64,000 nucleotides of DNA, taken from Hermatobates lingyangjiaoensis (lineage: Eukaryota > Arthropoda > Insecta > Hemiptera > Hermatobatidae). The stretch covers positions 248,001 through 312,000 of the forward strand of contig JAPFBL010000316.1 in assembly GCA_026182355.1 (NCBI GenBank), in the 5' to 3' direction. The position numbers and the translations under genes are program-made. Below are positions 34,331 to 44,265 of this stretch, piece by piece (within the stretch, counting starts at the first letter, position 1; every line of letters starts with the position of its first letter). The notes under the pieces were generated by a model. The model was not told where the DNA came from. It ran no database searches and saw only the letters and a list, made by a program, of their open reading frames with translations.

Positions 34331-36169
34331 ATCACTAAAACAGTAGTCATCACTAATACTGCACTCACCACTAACACAGCTTCACCATGAACACAGATCT
34401 CGTCACTTACACAACAATCATCACTAAAACAGTAGTCATCACTAATACTGCACTCACCACTAACACAGCTTCACCATTAACACAGATCTCGTCACTTACA
34501 CAACAATCATCACTAAAACAGTAGTCATCACTAATACTGCACTCATTACTAACACAGCTTCACAATGAACACAGATCTCGTCACTTACACAACATTCATC
34601 ACTAAAACAGTAGTCATCACTAATACTGCACTCACCACTAACACAGCTGCACCATGAACACAGCTTTCGTCACTTACACAACATTCATCACTAAAACAGT
34701 AGCATCAATATCACTACACACAAGCTTCACCATGAACACAGATCTCGTCACTTACACAACATTCATCACTAAAACAGTAGTCATCACTAATACTGCACTC
34801 ACCACTAACACAGCTGCACCATGAACACAGCTTTCGTCACTTACACAACATTCATCACTAATACTGCACTCACCACTAACACAGCTTCACCATGAAACAA
34901 GCTTTCGTCACTTACACAACATTCATCACTAAAACAGTAGTCATCACTAATACTGCAATCATCACTAACACAGCCCAACCATGAACACAGCTTTCGTCAC
35001 TTACACAACATTCATCACTAAAACAGTAGTCATCACTAATACTGCAATCATCACTAACACAGCTCAACCATGAACACAGCTTCGTCACTTACACAACATT
35101 CATCACTAAAACAGTAGTCATCACTAATACTGCACTCATCACTAACACAGCTTCACCATGAACACAGCTCTCGTCACTTACACAACATTCATCACTAAAA
35201 CAGTAGTCATCACTAATACTGCACTCATCACTAACACAGCTTCACCATGAACACAGCTCTCGTCACTTACACAACATTCATCACTAAAACAGTAGTCATC
35301 ACTAATACTGCACTCATCACTAACACAGCCCAACCATGAACACAGCTTTCGTCACTTACACAACATTCATCACTAAAACAGTAGTCATCACTAATACTGC
35401 ATCATCACTAACACAGCTTCACCATGAACACAGCTTCGTCACTTACACAACATTCATCACTAAAACAGTAGTCATCACTAATACTGCAATCATCACTAAC
35501 ACAGCTTCCAACCAATGAACACAGCTTCTCGTCACTTACACAACATTCATCACTAAAACAGTAGTCATCACTAATACTGCAATCATCACTAACACAGCCC
35601 AACCATGAACACAGCTTTCGTCACTTACACAACATTCATCACTAAAACAGTAGTCATCACTAATACTGCAATCATCACTAACACAGTCCAACCATGAACA
35701 CAGCTTTCGTCACTTACACAACATTCATCACTAAAACAGTAGTCATCACTAATACTGCAATCATCACTAACACAGCCCAACCATGAACACAGCTTTCGTC
35801 ACTTACACAACATTCATCACTAAAACAGTAGTCATCACTAATACTGCAATCATCACTAACACAGCCCAACCATGAACACAGACTTTCGTCACTTACACAA
35901 CATTCATCACTAAAACAGTAGTCATCACTAATACTGCACTCATCACTAACACAGCTTCACCATGAACAGCTCTCGTCACTTACACAACAATCATCACTAA
36001 AACAGTAGGCTTCACTAATACTGCACTCATCACTAACACAGTCCAACCATGAACACAGCTTTCGTCACTTACACAACATTCATCACTAAAACAGTAGTCA
36101 TCACTAATACTGCACTCATCACTAACACAGCTCCACCATGAACACAGCTCTTCGTCACTTACACAACAT

Positions 36170-36420
36170 TCATCACTAAGAACACTAGTCATACACTAAT
36201 ACTGCACATCATCACTAAACAACAGCTTCAACCATGTAACACAGATCTCGTCACTTACACAACATTCATCACTAAAAAATCTAGTCAATCACTAGATATG
36301 TCATCATTCGACTAACACAGTCACCATGAAACACAGCTATTCGTCACTTACACAACATTCATACTAAAACATAGTCATCACTAATACAATGCAATCATCA
36401 CTAACACAGCCCAACCATGA
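36170..36420 (+). repeat. Indel-rich patch near the minisatellite right end
   Basis: Several adjacent units carry single-base insertions (CTAAGAACACTAGTC, ATGTAACAC, CTAAACAACAG). Right after it, the unit run from about 36421 repeats the run at 35880 almost exactly, including a rare CAGTAGGCTTCACTAA variant. This looks like a mis-joined or unpolished assembly segment, or a higher-order duplication. Confidence 0.6.
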
Positions 36421-36650
36421 ACACAGACTTTCGTCACTTACACAACATTCATCACTAAAACAGTAGTCATCACTAATACTGCACTCATCACTAACACAGC
36501 TTCACCATGAACAGCTCTCGTCACTTACACAACAATCATCACTAAAACAGTAGGCTTCACTAATACTGCACTCATCACTAACACAGTCCAACTATGAACA
36601 CAGCTTTCGTCACTTACACAACATTCATCACTAAAGCATTTCTCATCAAA

Positions 36651-36820
36651 AGTAGAGCACTCATCACTAACCCGCTACTCATCATTAACACAGCTCTTCT
36701 CGTTCACACACACTCACCACGAAGGGAAAACCTATCACTAACACAACTTATATCACTTGCACAGATCACGTCTATAAAACAACACTTATTGTTAACACAA
36801 ACTCACCTTGAACAATAGCG
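36651..36820 (+). repeat. Degenerate tail of the minisatellite
   Basis: TCACTAACAC-like words persist with growing divergence to about 36815, then cease. Typical edge decay of a tandem array. Confidence 0.7.
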
Positions 36821-36824
36821 ACCA

Positions 36825-37375
36825 TCGCTAAGAAAATTCTAATTCGAAATGCACTCTAGGATTAATGTTCGATGTAATTCGGATTAAGGACAAGTCACTA
36901 TTGAATAATGAAGGAGACGATGAATATGTGTGTTTCAAGTACTGTCAATTGAAGATTAAAAAACTATTTAAGCCAGCACGAACAAAACTCAATTTATGGA
37001 TTCCGACAGTGCGACAACAGTTAGTCCTTTAAGTTGCACCTTCTCCACATTTCCGCTGTCAGGCGTCGATACGTCACCACGTAACCAGCCAGTATAAGTA
37101 GATGACTATGTAAAAGAGACAATATGTTTATTTCTATTCTTGAACATATGACATAAAGCTATCTGAAATGTGACCAAATGGCTACAGAATCGGTCAACTT
37201 AACATACCATCAATAACAGCTAGAAGAAAAGGAATTGTTTATCCATATTGTTTTAACGTGGTATACTTTCTGAATATATCCTTTCATATTAAAAAAAAAA
37301 AACTTTAAGCTAGTAATAGTTAACAGATTTATTCACTGTTTTTGCAAGTTCAGAAGTTCCAGGTACTTTTTTTTT
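36825..37375. other. Unique sequence, no gene seen
   Basis: Slightly GC-richer near 37000-37100. No exon recognised. Confidence 0.5.
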
Positions 37376-37386
37376 TCATTTGTGAC

Positions 37387-38057
37387 TAGGGTTTATACAA
37401 AAACCAACATTTTAGAAAACCTGTTTTCGAATAGTCATTTTTCCAGAAAGCCAGTTTTAACCGGTTTCGAATTTTTATAAAAAAAATTTTTTTGCTCGAA
37501 TATTCTGTAATTCGAACAAAAAAATATAACAGAAAATTTAGAGCCATAAAAAGTAGTTTTTGACTGAAATTATTTACTGTTCAATTTTATTGATAGTAAA
37601 ACTTTTTTTATGCAATTTAGTAGAACAAAGAAATAATAGTTGACCAGGATTAAATAACTTTAAAAACAATTATTCGTTGCTTATGCATAATTTTCGCATA
37701 TAAGGATGTACATTTTTTATAATAGTGAAATGAGTTATTCAGCAAAGGGTTCGAATAAATAAAAACAATATATTTTCATATTTTTATAATAACCACATTA
37801 TGGTATAACAATATTATTTTATAACCATGTTATATTTATAATAACCATATAATTTAATCGGACCGATATGATTCAAAGAACCAAACCGCTTGCAACAGTG
37901 TTTTCATCAATCTGGTATATTTGGCTACATTTGTTATTTTCAAATTTTTTTTAAGTATTATTCATGCATTGAAAAGCGATATTTTCACCTGAAAATCTGG
38001 TTTTCGAATTTCATAATTTTATTCAAAAAACCGGTTTTTAAAAATCGACACACCCTA
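37387..38057. mobile_element. Non-autonomous hAT-like element with 8-bp TSD
   Basis: Flanked by TTTGTGAC at 37379-37386 and 38058-38065. Ends are TAGGGT...ACCCTA; subterminal regions on both sides carry AAAACC/GGTTTT words, including CCGGTTT. A short TAGGGT-type TIR, an 8-bp TSD and CCGGTTTT-rich ends are typical of hAT MITEs. The 671-bp AT-rich interior has no transposase frame. Confidence 0.8.
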
Positions 38058-38069
38058 TTTGTGACCTAA

Positions 38070-39700
38070 CTTGGGGCATTTATTAAGTAATTGATTAACC
38101 AACTACTTTTGCATTTTTGTTCACATTTATCCATTGTTGTTTTCCATCCTCTAATTTATAATCTCTGATTCCTTACTTTCAGTTATTCAATTTCTGTCTG
38201 ATTTAATTCATATTCATGAATATTTATTCACATTACTTCAATTTGGTAATATCGTCAAATTTGAAATTCCATTTGAAATAATATTTAACAGAGTTTTCAA
38301 AAAAAAAAAAAAAAAAATAAGCAGTCTGTAATATGAAGTCATTTATTAAAAATATTTCAGAAAAGAAAAATGTTTAATAATATTAATGTCAAGAAGTGGT
38401 ATTAATCAAAGTCAATTTTTAATTTAAAAATTTAATATCCAATTTATATTTAAATATATTGTTAAGAAACATTTCTCCTGATTATAATATGCGTGTTTCT
38501 AAAAGTGTTATCAAAGAACAACACTTGTGTTGCTTAAGACGGTTTTTTCCTTCTTCTGTGCTGAAAAGAATTATTAAGCAAGGATATAGTGAGTTAACAC
38601 GAAAGCCATAAGAACTAATTAAAACTAAAGATAAATATACTAAACTTGTGTTACTGCAGCAGGTTGATTTTTATCTTGTTAAAAGTCATTAAGTCGCTGT
38701 TGATTTAAATGTTTTGCTGATTCCTCAAAGAACAATTTAATTTTGAATGCACCTTCATAAATATAGAAGAAAAAAAATTTTATATAAATGAAGATATAAA
38801 CGAAAAATATGACTCTTAAAATATTCTTATTTTAAATCTGATAATTGTTTGGATTGGTGAAGTTAATTAGTTTCTAACACATCAGGGATTATATCAGAGT
38901 TTATACAATTTTATTTATATCTAAATTTATTTTATGAGGCTTGCAATTATAAAGCGTTTATCAAAACAAATACATTAATGGTAAATAGTTGTGATTATGT
39001 ATGAAGTAATTAGCCAAATAATGGTAAAGATTCGTTTTTTGACTAAAATTTTGGACTCTTATATTTACTAATGCCAAGTATTTCCAAATTTAAGTCTTAG
39101 ATTATCTTTGAATACATATATTTCAATAAACTAGAAATAAAAAAAAAAATGTTATGTTAAACTTGTGACATGACTCTTAACTTTTCGGTGGAGTCCTTGG
39201 ATCGGTTTCGCATAGGCTGCTTGAATGATGTAACCTAGGCGAAACAGCTCTGACGACTCTATCAACAAGTTACGCGAGGTATGTGGGAAGTTTTTTAATA
39301 ATATTATTTATAATAACCTCTGTAGCACAAACAATACGAGCTACAAACAAACTCGTATGCATGTAAAAATACCTAGTTTAGGTAACTAGTAACTTAAAAC
39401 ATTTCTTATCTGTCAAAGATTTGGTATTTATATATTTACTAATAGTATTTCTTTCCCAAATTTATTTCTTGGGCTCTATTTAAATATCTAGAATTCAATG
39501 AAGTTGAAACAAAGAACTCATGAATGTGAATTATTGAGAAATATTATGAATTATTTTACCTAAGTAATAAAAAAACTACATTATTTGCTGATATATAAAT
39601 CGCTTTCATAGTTAATTTATTTAATAATAAACTCTATAAATCCTATTATGTATCATTTTGACTAATAATTATATATACATATATTTCATGTAATAAAGAA
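38070..39700. other. AT-rich sequence, no gene seen
   Basis: Probably unique DNA or intron. Includes a 19-bp A run at about 38299. Given the acceptor at 40541, this may be intron sequence of the CUB-domain gene, but that cannot be shown. Confidence 0.45.
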
Positions 39701-39702
39701 TT

Positions 39703-39737
<35 letters not shown>

Positions 39738-39881
39738 CCAATTAAAATAAGCAGTGACACATAAACTGAAACACAACAAAGACTCACTTTTCAATATTTC
39801 GACCGTAATGGCGGTCGAAATATTGAAAAGTGAGTCTTTGTTGTGTTTCAGTTTATGTGTCACTGCTTATTTTAATTGTTA
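39738..39881. repeat. Family A pLTR palindrome fused inside ribozyme stem II
   Basis: Two arms of about 70 bp (AATAAGCAGTGACACATAAA...) meet at GACCG TAATGG CGGTC, which is a single hammerhead stem II. Each arm keeps only the 3' half (GAA, AUAU, U, GAAAAGUGAG). Both CUGANGA cores are gone, so neither strand encodes a complete ribozyme. Confidence 0.88.
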
Positions 39882-39884
39882 TTT

Positions 39885-39995
39885 GTCCTGCCGGACCGTT
39901 TTTTCGTTTATCATGGTATATATATATATATATATTATATATATATAATAGATATATATATATCCATGATAAACGGAAAGGTCTGGCAGGACAGA
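39885..39995. repeat. Opposed family A pLTR ends around a (TA)n tract
   Basis: TGTCCTGCCGGACCG...GTTTATCATGG on the left is mirrored by CCATGATAAACGG...GTCTGGCAGGACA on the right, with about 40 bp of (TA)n between them. A GCCTGCCTGCCTGC tetranucleotide run follows at 40003-40016. Confidence 0.8.
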
Positions 39996-40037
39996 TTACA
40001 CTGCCTGCCTGCCTGCAAAATTATATATATATATATG

Positions 40038-40190
40038 TACAAAACAGTAATGAATTGTCGACCAGATATATAACATAAAAAGGATAAATCGGGATGCGGT
40101 CAGTTTCTTCCACTTCCAATCAAACTGACTGCATCCCGATTTATCCTTTTTATGTTATATATCTGGTCGACAATTCATTACTGTTTTGTA
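40038..40190. repeat. 69-bp-arm palindrome of unknown family
   Basis: Arms 40038-40106 and 40122-40190 are reverse complements with one mismatch; the spacer is 15 nt. The arm begins TACAAAACAGTAATGAATTG and contains GTCGACCAG. No hammerhead core is seen. Both sides border (TA)n, like the hammerhead palindromes, so it may be another pLTR family that has lost its ribozyme. Confidence 0.85.
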
Positions 40191-40199
40191 TATATATAT

Positions 40200-40528
40200 A
40201 TATATCTTATTAATAACGATAAGTGAGTAATGACTAATTATAAACGGTTAAAGCAAAGAGTCTGGAAGATTTCCTCAATGACCGTATAGGTGCATATTTC
40301 ATGGATAGAGTAAATGAAAAGTTATTGCTATAACTTGTCAACAAACTTAAACAGACAAAGAGTTCAACTAATGACGTTCTCATCATACTCCAGTAAGCCA
40401 CCAATTATTTTAGTCTATAAACATTAAAAGTAATATTTGATTTAGTGATAAGTATGCTTAATTTCATTCTAATTATATATGAAATTTATATTTAATTTAA
40501 ATAAAATATATTTATATTTTGTTTAATT
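40200..40528. other. Probable intron end upstream of the CUB exon
   Basis: AT-rich, no frame; leads into the pyrimidine tract at 40527-40541. Confidence 0.5.
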
Positions 40529-40541
40529 TTTTTTTTTTCAG
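40527..40541 (+). promoter_or_regulatory. 3' splice acceptor of the CUB exon
   Basis: A run of T followed by CAG at 40539-40541, directly before the open frame. A textbook polypyrimidine tract and AG. Confidence 0.8.
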
Positions 40542-40792
40542 ATTGTGGATGGGAATGCTAAATCAGAACTAAGCAATCGAAAAGAACCTGGAGTTTTTTG
40601 TGGTGAAACAGAGCAACCACAAACATTTGTCTCGGAAACATCCTTCGTGAAACTGTTGTTTCACGTTGACAACTTCACAGACCAAACATACTGGACGTTT
40701 GACTCGAGAGCAGAGCAGCAGTTTGACGTCTACTTGCGTTACGGCCAGCACCCTGAGCTCTACCCCAACAGAAGAGGTCAAGTCGTACCAGG
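40542..40792 (+). CDS. Internal exon of a CUB-domain protein, probably arthropod membrane/secreted protein
   Basis: 251-nt exon, read from the first base: 83 complete codons, then two bases into the next (phase 2). The peptide contains FCGETEQPQTF, then SFVKLLFHVDNFTDQ and later FDVYLRYGQHPELYPNRRGQ, ending VVPG. A Cys-Gly followed by a P.TF..E.SFVKLLFH strand pattern is the end of a CUB domain, an extracellular binding module. From memory, the FDSRAEQQFDVYLRYG block is strongly conserved in arthropod CUB-domain proteins of the culd-like type; I could not check this. GC content and codon quality are much higher than the surroundings. Other exons lie outside the window or are unrecognised, and the direction is rightward. 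Confidence 0.75.
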
Positions 40793-41392
40793 GTGCGTAC
40801 TTTACAAATAAATCATGCTTATTTATCGTACCAGGGTGCGTACCTTACAAAGAAAATCATGCTTATTTATCGTACCAGGGTGTGTATGTTGCAGTTTACT
40901 CATACTTACATACTTATTCCAACATATTAAGCTTTATTTCTACAGGACTTTATCGTACCAGGGTGCGTACCTTACAAATAAATTATGCTTATTTATCGTA
41001 CCAGGGTGCGTACCTTACAAAGAAAATCATGCTTATTTATCGTACCAGGGTGTGTATGTTGCAGTTTACTCATACTTACATACTTATTCCAACATATTAA
41101 GCTTTATTTCTACAGGACTTTATCGTACCAGGGTGCGTACCTTACAAATAAATTATGCTTATTTATCGTACCAGGGAGCGTACCTTAAAAACAAATCATT
41201 CTTATTTATCGTACCAGGGTGTGTATGTTGCAGTTTACTCATACTTACATACTTATTCCAACATATTAAGCTTTATTTTTACAGGACTTTATCGTACCAG
41301 GGTGCGTACCTTACAAATAAATTATGCTTATTTATCGTACCAGGGTGCGTACCTTACAAATAAATCATGCTTATTTATCGTACTAGGGTTCA
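40783..41392 (+). repeat. Minisatellite built from the exon end and splice donor
   Basis: TCGTACCAGGGTGCGTACC recurs about ten times, starting at the real exon 3' end. Two module types exist: about 43 bp (ending in ATGCTTATTTA) and about 84 bp (GTGTGTATGTTGCAGTTTAC...TTTCTACAGGACTTTA). The combination of two short modules and one long one recurs with a 170-bp period (AAGCTTTATTTCTACAGG near 40929, 41099, and with one change near 41269). Frames across it (up to 182 residues) are by-products of the repeat. Confidence 0.92.
40791..40800 (+). promoter_or_regulatory. 5' splice donor of the CUB exon
   Basis: CCAGG then GTGCGTAC, giving AGG|GTGCGT. This fits a donor reasonably (GT with a purine-poor third base). 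The same string is repeated downstream in the minisatellite. Confidence 0.65.
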
Positions 41393-41401
41393 TACAGTTT
41401 A

Positions 41402-41729
41402 GAAGGTTAGGTTAGGTTGCAGGGGCAGTCACACAAGGGAACACACTTAGGCCGAGCATTGGTCCTTTGTGATACCACACAATGAAGATTGATTCTACAC
41501 TGGGAGTCTTAAATTTTGCCTAACTCAAGTGTATTTAGAGTAGGGATCTTTAACGAGTACCTGACATCGTACAGGCTCGGGACCAACAGTTTACGTCCTT
41601 CTCCGAGGGACGACGTGCTCAGATTTATTCACCTTCCGCATGAATAAATCGAGGGCCAGGTGGGGATCGAACCCCGGTCCTATCAGTTCAGAGGCGAGTG
41701 CGTAACCACTGAGCTAACCTGACCCCCCA
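41402..41729 (-). mobile_element. Full-length SINE inserted in the splice-donor minisatellite
   Basis: Flanked by TCATACAGTTTA (41390-41401 and 41730-41741). Tail GGTTAGGTTAGGTT at left, tRNA-like head at right with the B box (GGATCGAACC on this strand). After the right TSD the minisatellite-like sequence resumes (CATACAGTTTACTCATACTT), so the SINE landed after the repeat expanded. Confidence 0.92.
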
Positions 41730-41741
41730 TCATACAGTTTA

Positions 41742-41790
41742 CTCATACTTACTTACTTATTCCAACTTATGCAACTTCATTTTTATAGGG
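41742..41790 (+). repeat. Distal remnant of the minisatellite long module, with acceptor-like end
   Basis: CTCATACTTACTTACTTATTCCAACTTATG...TTTTTATAG resembles the 84-bp module, ending in an AG preceded by T. It may be the ancestral intron 3' part from which the module was copied. No recognisable next exon follows. Confidence 0.5.
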
Positions 41791-41794
41791 CAGC

Positions 41795-42220
41795 ATTTGC
41801 TTTTAATAACGACAAACTATCTTTCTTCAGGCCGTTAAATATGAGAAAATAATATGAAACCCAAATTGTTGACTTATATAATTTGATATGTTTTGTCAAA
41901 TTCTCGTAATTTCATTGAAAAATGTAATCCTCTATATAAGATACTGACAACAAATATTTACGAACTCAGTAAAATACATTAGCAACTTTGCACTATTGAA
42001 AAACTGATAAATATCAAAGTAATAAAAACAGCAAGAAATTCAGAAATGTAGTAATATGCTTCGTTATACTTGAACTTTAAAATAATTACCTGCACAGTCA
42101 TAATAATGTTTGTTATGACGCCAACACTTGTAAGACCTTCACCTTTTATTGCTTTTCTAGGAATGGAAATTGTGGCTCATTTATTATTTGGCGCCCATTT
42201 TAGCAATGGTCCAGCCACAT
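41795..42220. other. AT-rich sequence, no gene seen
   Basis: No clear continuation of the CUB gene. The 63-residue frame at 42070-42261 runs into a SINE and is not supported. Confidence 0.45.
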
Positions 42221-42222
42221 TA

Positions 42223-42452
42223 GCTCTTGATTCTACATTGGGAGTTCTAAATTTTTCCTAACGCATGTGTATTTAGAATAGAACGAGTACCTGATATTGG
42301 ACAAACTCCGGTTTAACGTCCTCTCCAAGGGACGACGTGCTCAGATTTATTCACCTCCTGCGTGAATAGATCGAGAGCCAGGTGGGGATCGAACCCCGGA
42401 TCTAGCAGTTCAAAGACGAGTACGTTGACCACTGAGCTACCCTGGCCCTCCC
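42223..42452 (-). mobile_element. SINE, 3'-truncated
   Basis: Reverse copy missing the AACCTA tail. Head at right (GAGCTACCCTGGCCCTC), body with small deletions (GGGATCTTTAACGAG reduced to AGAACGAG). No clear TSD found. Confidence 0.85.
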
Positions 42453-42859
42453 ACATCCGATATTTCCACATCGTCATCATCAAATGAATGAAAATGTTAC
42501 TATTGTCTGAAGCTTTGTAAACTTTTTTTACTGTATAAAAGGAGGGTTTTAATTCTCTCTAATTTAGTCTTAACCTTAGATCTCCCTTCCTCACGTTTTC
42601 TGCTAACGTTCTGATTTCTCTGGCTGAATTCCTCCTAAAACACAATGTTTTTAGATTGTATTTCTATAGTTTTATATTAAAACTGCAATGACGCAGTGTC
42701 CAAGCATTCTTACTGTCTTTATCAAACCATATATCACCTCAAGACTGTGACGAATATAAATGTATGAAAGATTGCAAAATATATATATATATTGAGTGAT
42801 ATATATATATATATATATATATATCAATGATCAAACCACAATAAGAAATGGGAAAACAA

Positions 42860-42902
42860 GACTAAGATCTTTCAACCGTAACAAGCGGTCTTCGTCAGAG
42901 TC
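42860..42902 (-). ncRNA. Type-I hammerhead ribozyme, family B, intact (left arm)
   Basis: GACU/AGUC stem I, CUGACGA, extra A, GACCG/CGGUU stem II, GAA, AGAUCU stem III, U17, all unmutated. Confidence 0.88.
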
Positions 42903-42937
42903 AAAAACCCAACTGACCCAACGTCAGTTGGGTTTTT

Positions 42938-42980
42938 GACTCTGACGAAGACCGCTTGTTACGGTTGAAAGATCTTAGTC
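42938..42980 (+). ncRNA. Type-I hammerhead ribozyme, family B, intact (right arm)
   Basis: Plus-strand mirror of 42860-42902, identical in all paired and core positions. Confidence 0.88.
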
Positions 42981-43091
42981 TTGTTTTCCCATTTCTTATT
43001 GTGGTTTGATCATTGATTGTTGTTTCACGTGTTTATGTGAAATCTTTTTATATATATATATTGCTGAGTCGTTATCAGCCTTTGGAGCGAT

Positions 43092-43136
43092 TCACTTCTT
43101 TTCCTGAAGACGAAGACATCGAAATATAGTAGTGAG
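43092..43136 (+). ncRNA. Hammerhead ribozyme, family G, core intact
   Basis: Core CUGAAGA, extra C, very short stem II (GA/UC), GAA, stem III AUAU, A17. Upstream CACUUC and downstream AGUAGUG can form stem I. Flanked by CAGTGGTTTCCTTTCTATGTGT, a block also present at 21564, then (TA)n. Confidence 0.65.
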
Positions 43137-43174
43137 TTCAGTGGTTTCCTTTCTATGTGTTCTTCTTCAAATTC

Positions 43175-43221
<47 letters not shown>

Positions 43222-43223
<2 letters not shown>

Positions 43224-43405
43224 ATATATTCTAATGTAGTGCAATCAGTTATTATGTGGTATTTACTCATTGTAGGGTAAAAAGCTAATGAAATGGTCTC
43301 CACATATAAAAGAAGAACACTACGTGTTCGAAACGCGTTGTTTATACGATTAAATTTTTATATGTGGAGACCATTTCATTAGCTTTTTACTCTACAATAT
43401 TTCAT
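43222..43405 (+). mobile_element. Family E pLTR pair with core-less hammerhead
   Basis: Inverted blocks TAAAAAGCTAATGAAATGGTC and its complement (43277-43307, 43364-43394) flank stem II GAACAC/GUGUUC, GAA, ACGCGU, U17. The CUGAAGA core is reduced to AAAAGA, so it is inactive. Preceded by TATGTGGTATTTACTCA, the same boundary word as the 17894 and 50505 elements (inverted). Confidence 0.75.
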
Positions 43406-43409
43406 ATAT

Positions 43410-44055
43410 TTATTCGTCAAATATTTGAATAAAAATTGCTTTGACTTTATAATTTACATTAATTTTTTACATAATTTATGCTTAATTAGCTTTAAACAAG
43501 CTAGCCAATTATAGGTTTTATGACCTGTCAGTAAAAAACGCGCTTAATTTTTGCTTTAAAAATATGTTAGAAACTCATCAGTAAACCTTTTTGAGTAGTT
43601 TGAATTTATTCATTCAGAAGAAATATCTTTTAAAAACTTTTTTTTTTACTTTTAATTAATCAAATAGAAGGGGAATTTTAGAAGTTCTTAAGTGTAATTG
43701 CGTGCAAAATGTTTGTGAATTAATCAAAGACGATGTGAAAAATGAGAGAATAAGTACACAAGAACTAAGAAGGGGGTTCTTAATTATGGGGAGTGTTAGG
43801 CCAGTAAAATATCAAAGATGATCTTCTTTTACGACGATTTCATTGCTCGCAAAGTTAAAATCTCTTTTTTTTACAATATGCTTATTTTTTTATTATTTTA
43901 ACACTTTAATATCTTTTTTACCACATCTTTAAATGTACTTTAGTAATTACTTTTATTTCATTATTTTTAGCTTATTTACATGCAATAAAATGCTTTAGTC
44001 ACAATATTATTACATGAATATATTTCATAATAAACTTCAGATACAATATTTTTTT
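43410..44055. other. AT-rich sequence, no gene seen
   Basis: No exon or repeat recognised. Confidence 0.5.
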
Positions 44056-44058
44056 TAA

Positions 44059-44265
44059 CTATCCAAGTCTAAAGATATATATATTTGTAAAAGTTGGAAG
44101 CAGTCCTTCATTTAAACAAATATTGTTAAATAACGCCCCATATTTGGCTTGTATCTGTTTCTTACACAATTTCTCCAGTTTTCGGAATTCCTTCCTCGTC
44201 TCTTCATTAAAACAGTAATGCTTATCACCAATATTGCTAGTCGATATGTTTCGAATGTACCACAT
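44059..44265 (-). pseudogene. PLE ORF N-terminal remnant downstream of a hammerhead
   Basis: Peptide includes FNEETRKEFRKLEKLCKKQ and CLNEGLLPTF, the same arrangement as the remnant at 1060-1175. It is truncated by TA-rich sequence at the left. On the minus strand it begins just after the hammerhead at 44235-44280, as expected of 5' pLTR then ORF1. Confidence 0.65.

Larger units (their letters stand above)
29063..36650 (+). repeat. 7.6-kb minisatellite, 89-bp unit, about 85 copies
   Basis: Unit contains CTTCACCATGAACACAGATC then TCGTCACTTACACAAC and three TCACTAA-type modules. Successive units at 29731 and 29820 are exactly 89 bp apart. The unit resolves into five related modules (18, 18, 20, 18, 15 bp), and several copies (about 30120, 33390, 33460, 33805, 34855) lack exactly one 18-bp module. 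Central copies are more uniform (AGATCTCG, CAACAATC) than outer ones (AGCTTTCG, CCCAACC, CAACATTC). 89 is not divisible by three, and no frame stays open beyond about 70 residues, so it is non-coding. Confidence 0.95.
42824..43016. repeat. 94-bp-arm palindrome with two intact hammerheads (family B)
   Basis: Arms 42824-42917 and 42923-43016 are essentially perfect reverse complements with only five nucleotides between them. Each runs from TCAATGATCAAACCACAATA to CCCAACTGAC and holds one hammerhead. The family B end block with TTTCACGTG and (TA)n follows on the right; (TA)n borders the left. Confidence 0.93.

Noticed and set aside
29063..36650. Possible CRISPR-like array
   Set aside because: Units are contiguous and homologous over their whole length, with no unique spacers, in a eukaryotic setting.
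29063..36800. Short frames in the 89-bp array, some Ser/Asp/Cys-rich on the minus strand
   Set aside because: The unit length is not a multiple of three, frames close within 60-75 residues, and they start and stop with repeat variants.
40666..41415. Overlapping plus-strand frames of up to 182 residues with repeated LSYQG and RTRVRTLQ words
   Set aside because: They run through the splice-donor minisatellite; repetitive frames arise from the 170-bp period and are not continuous with the CUB exon after its donor.
42070..42261. 63-residue frame with a hydrophobic start
   Set aside because: Extends into a SINE, and the start has no supporting context.
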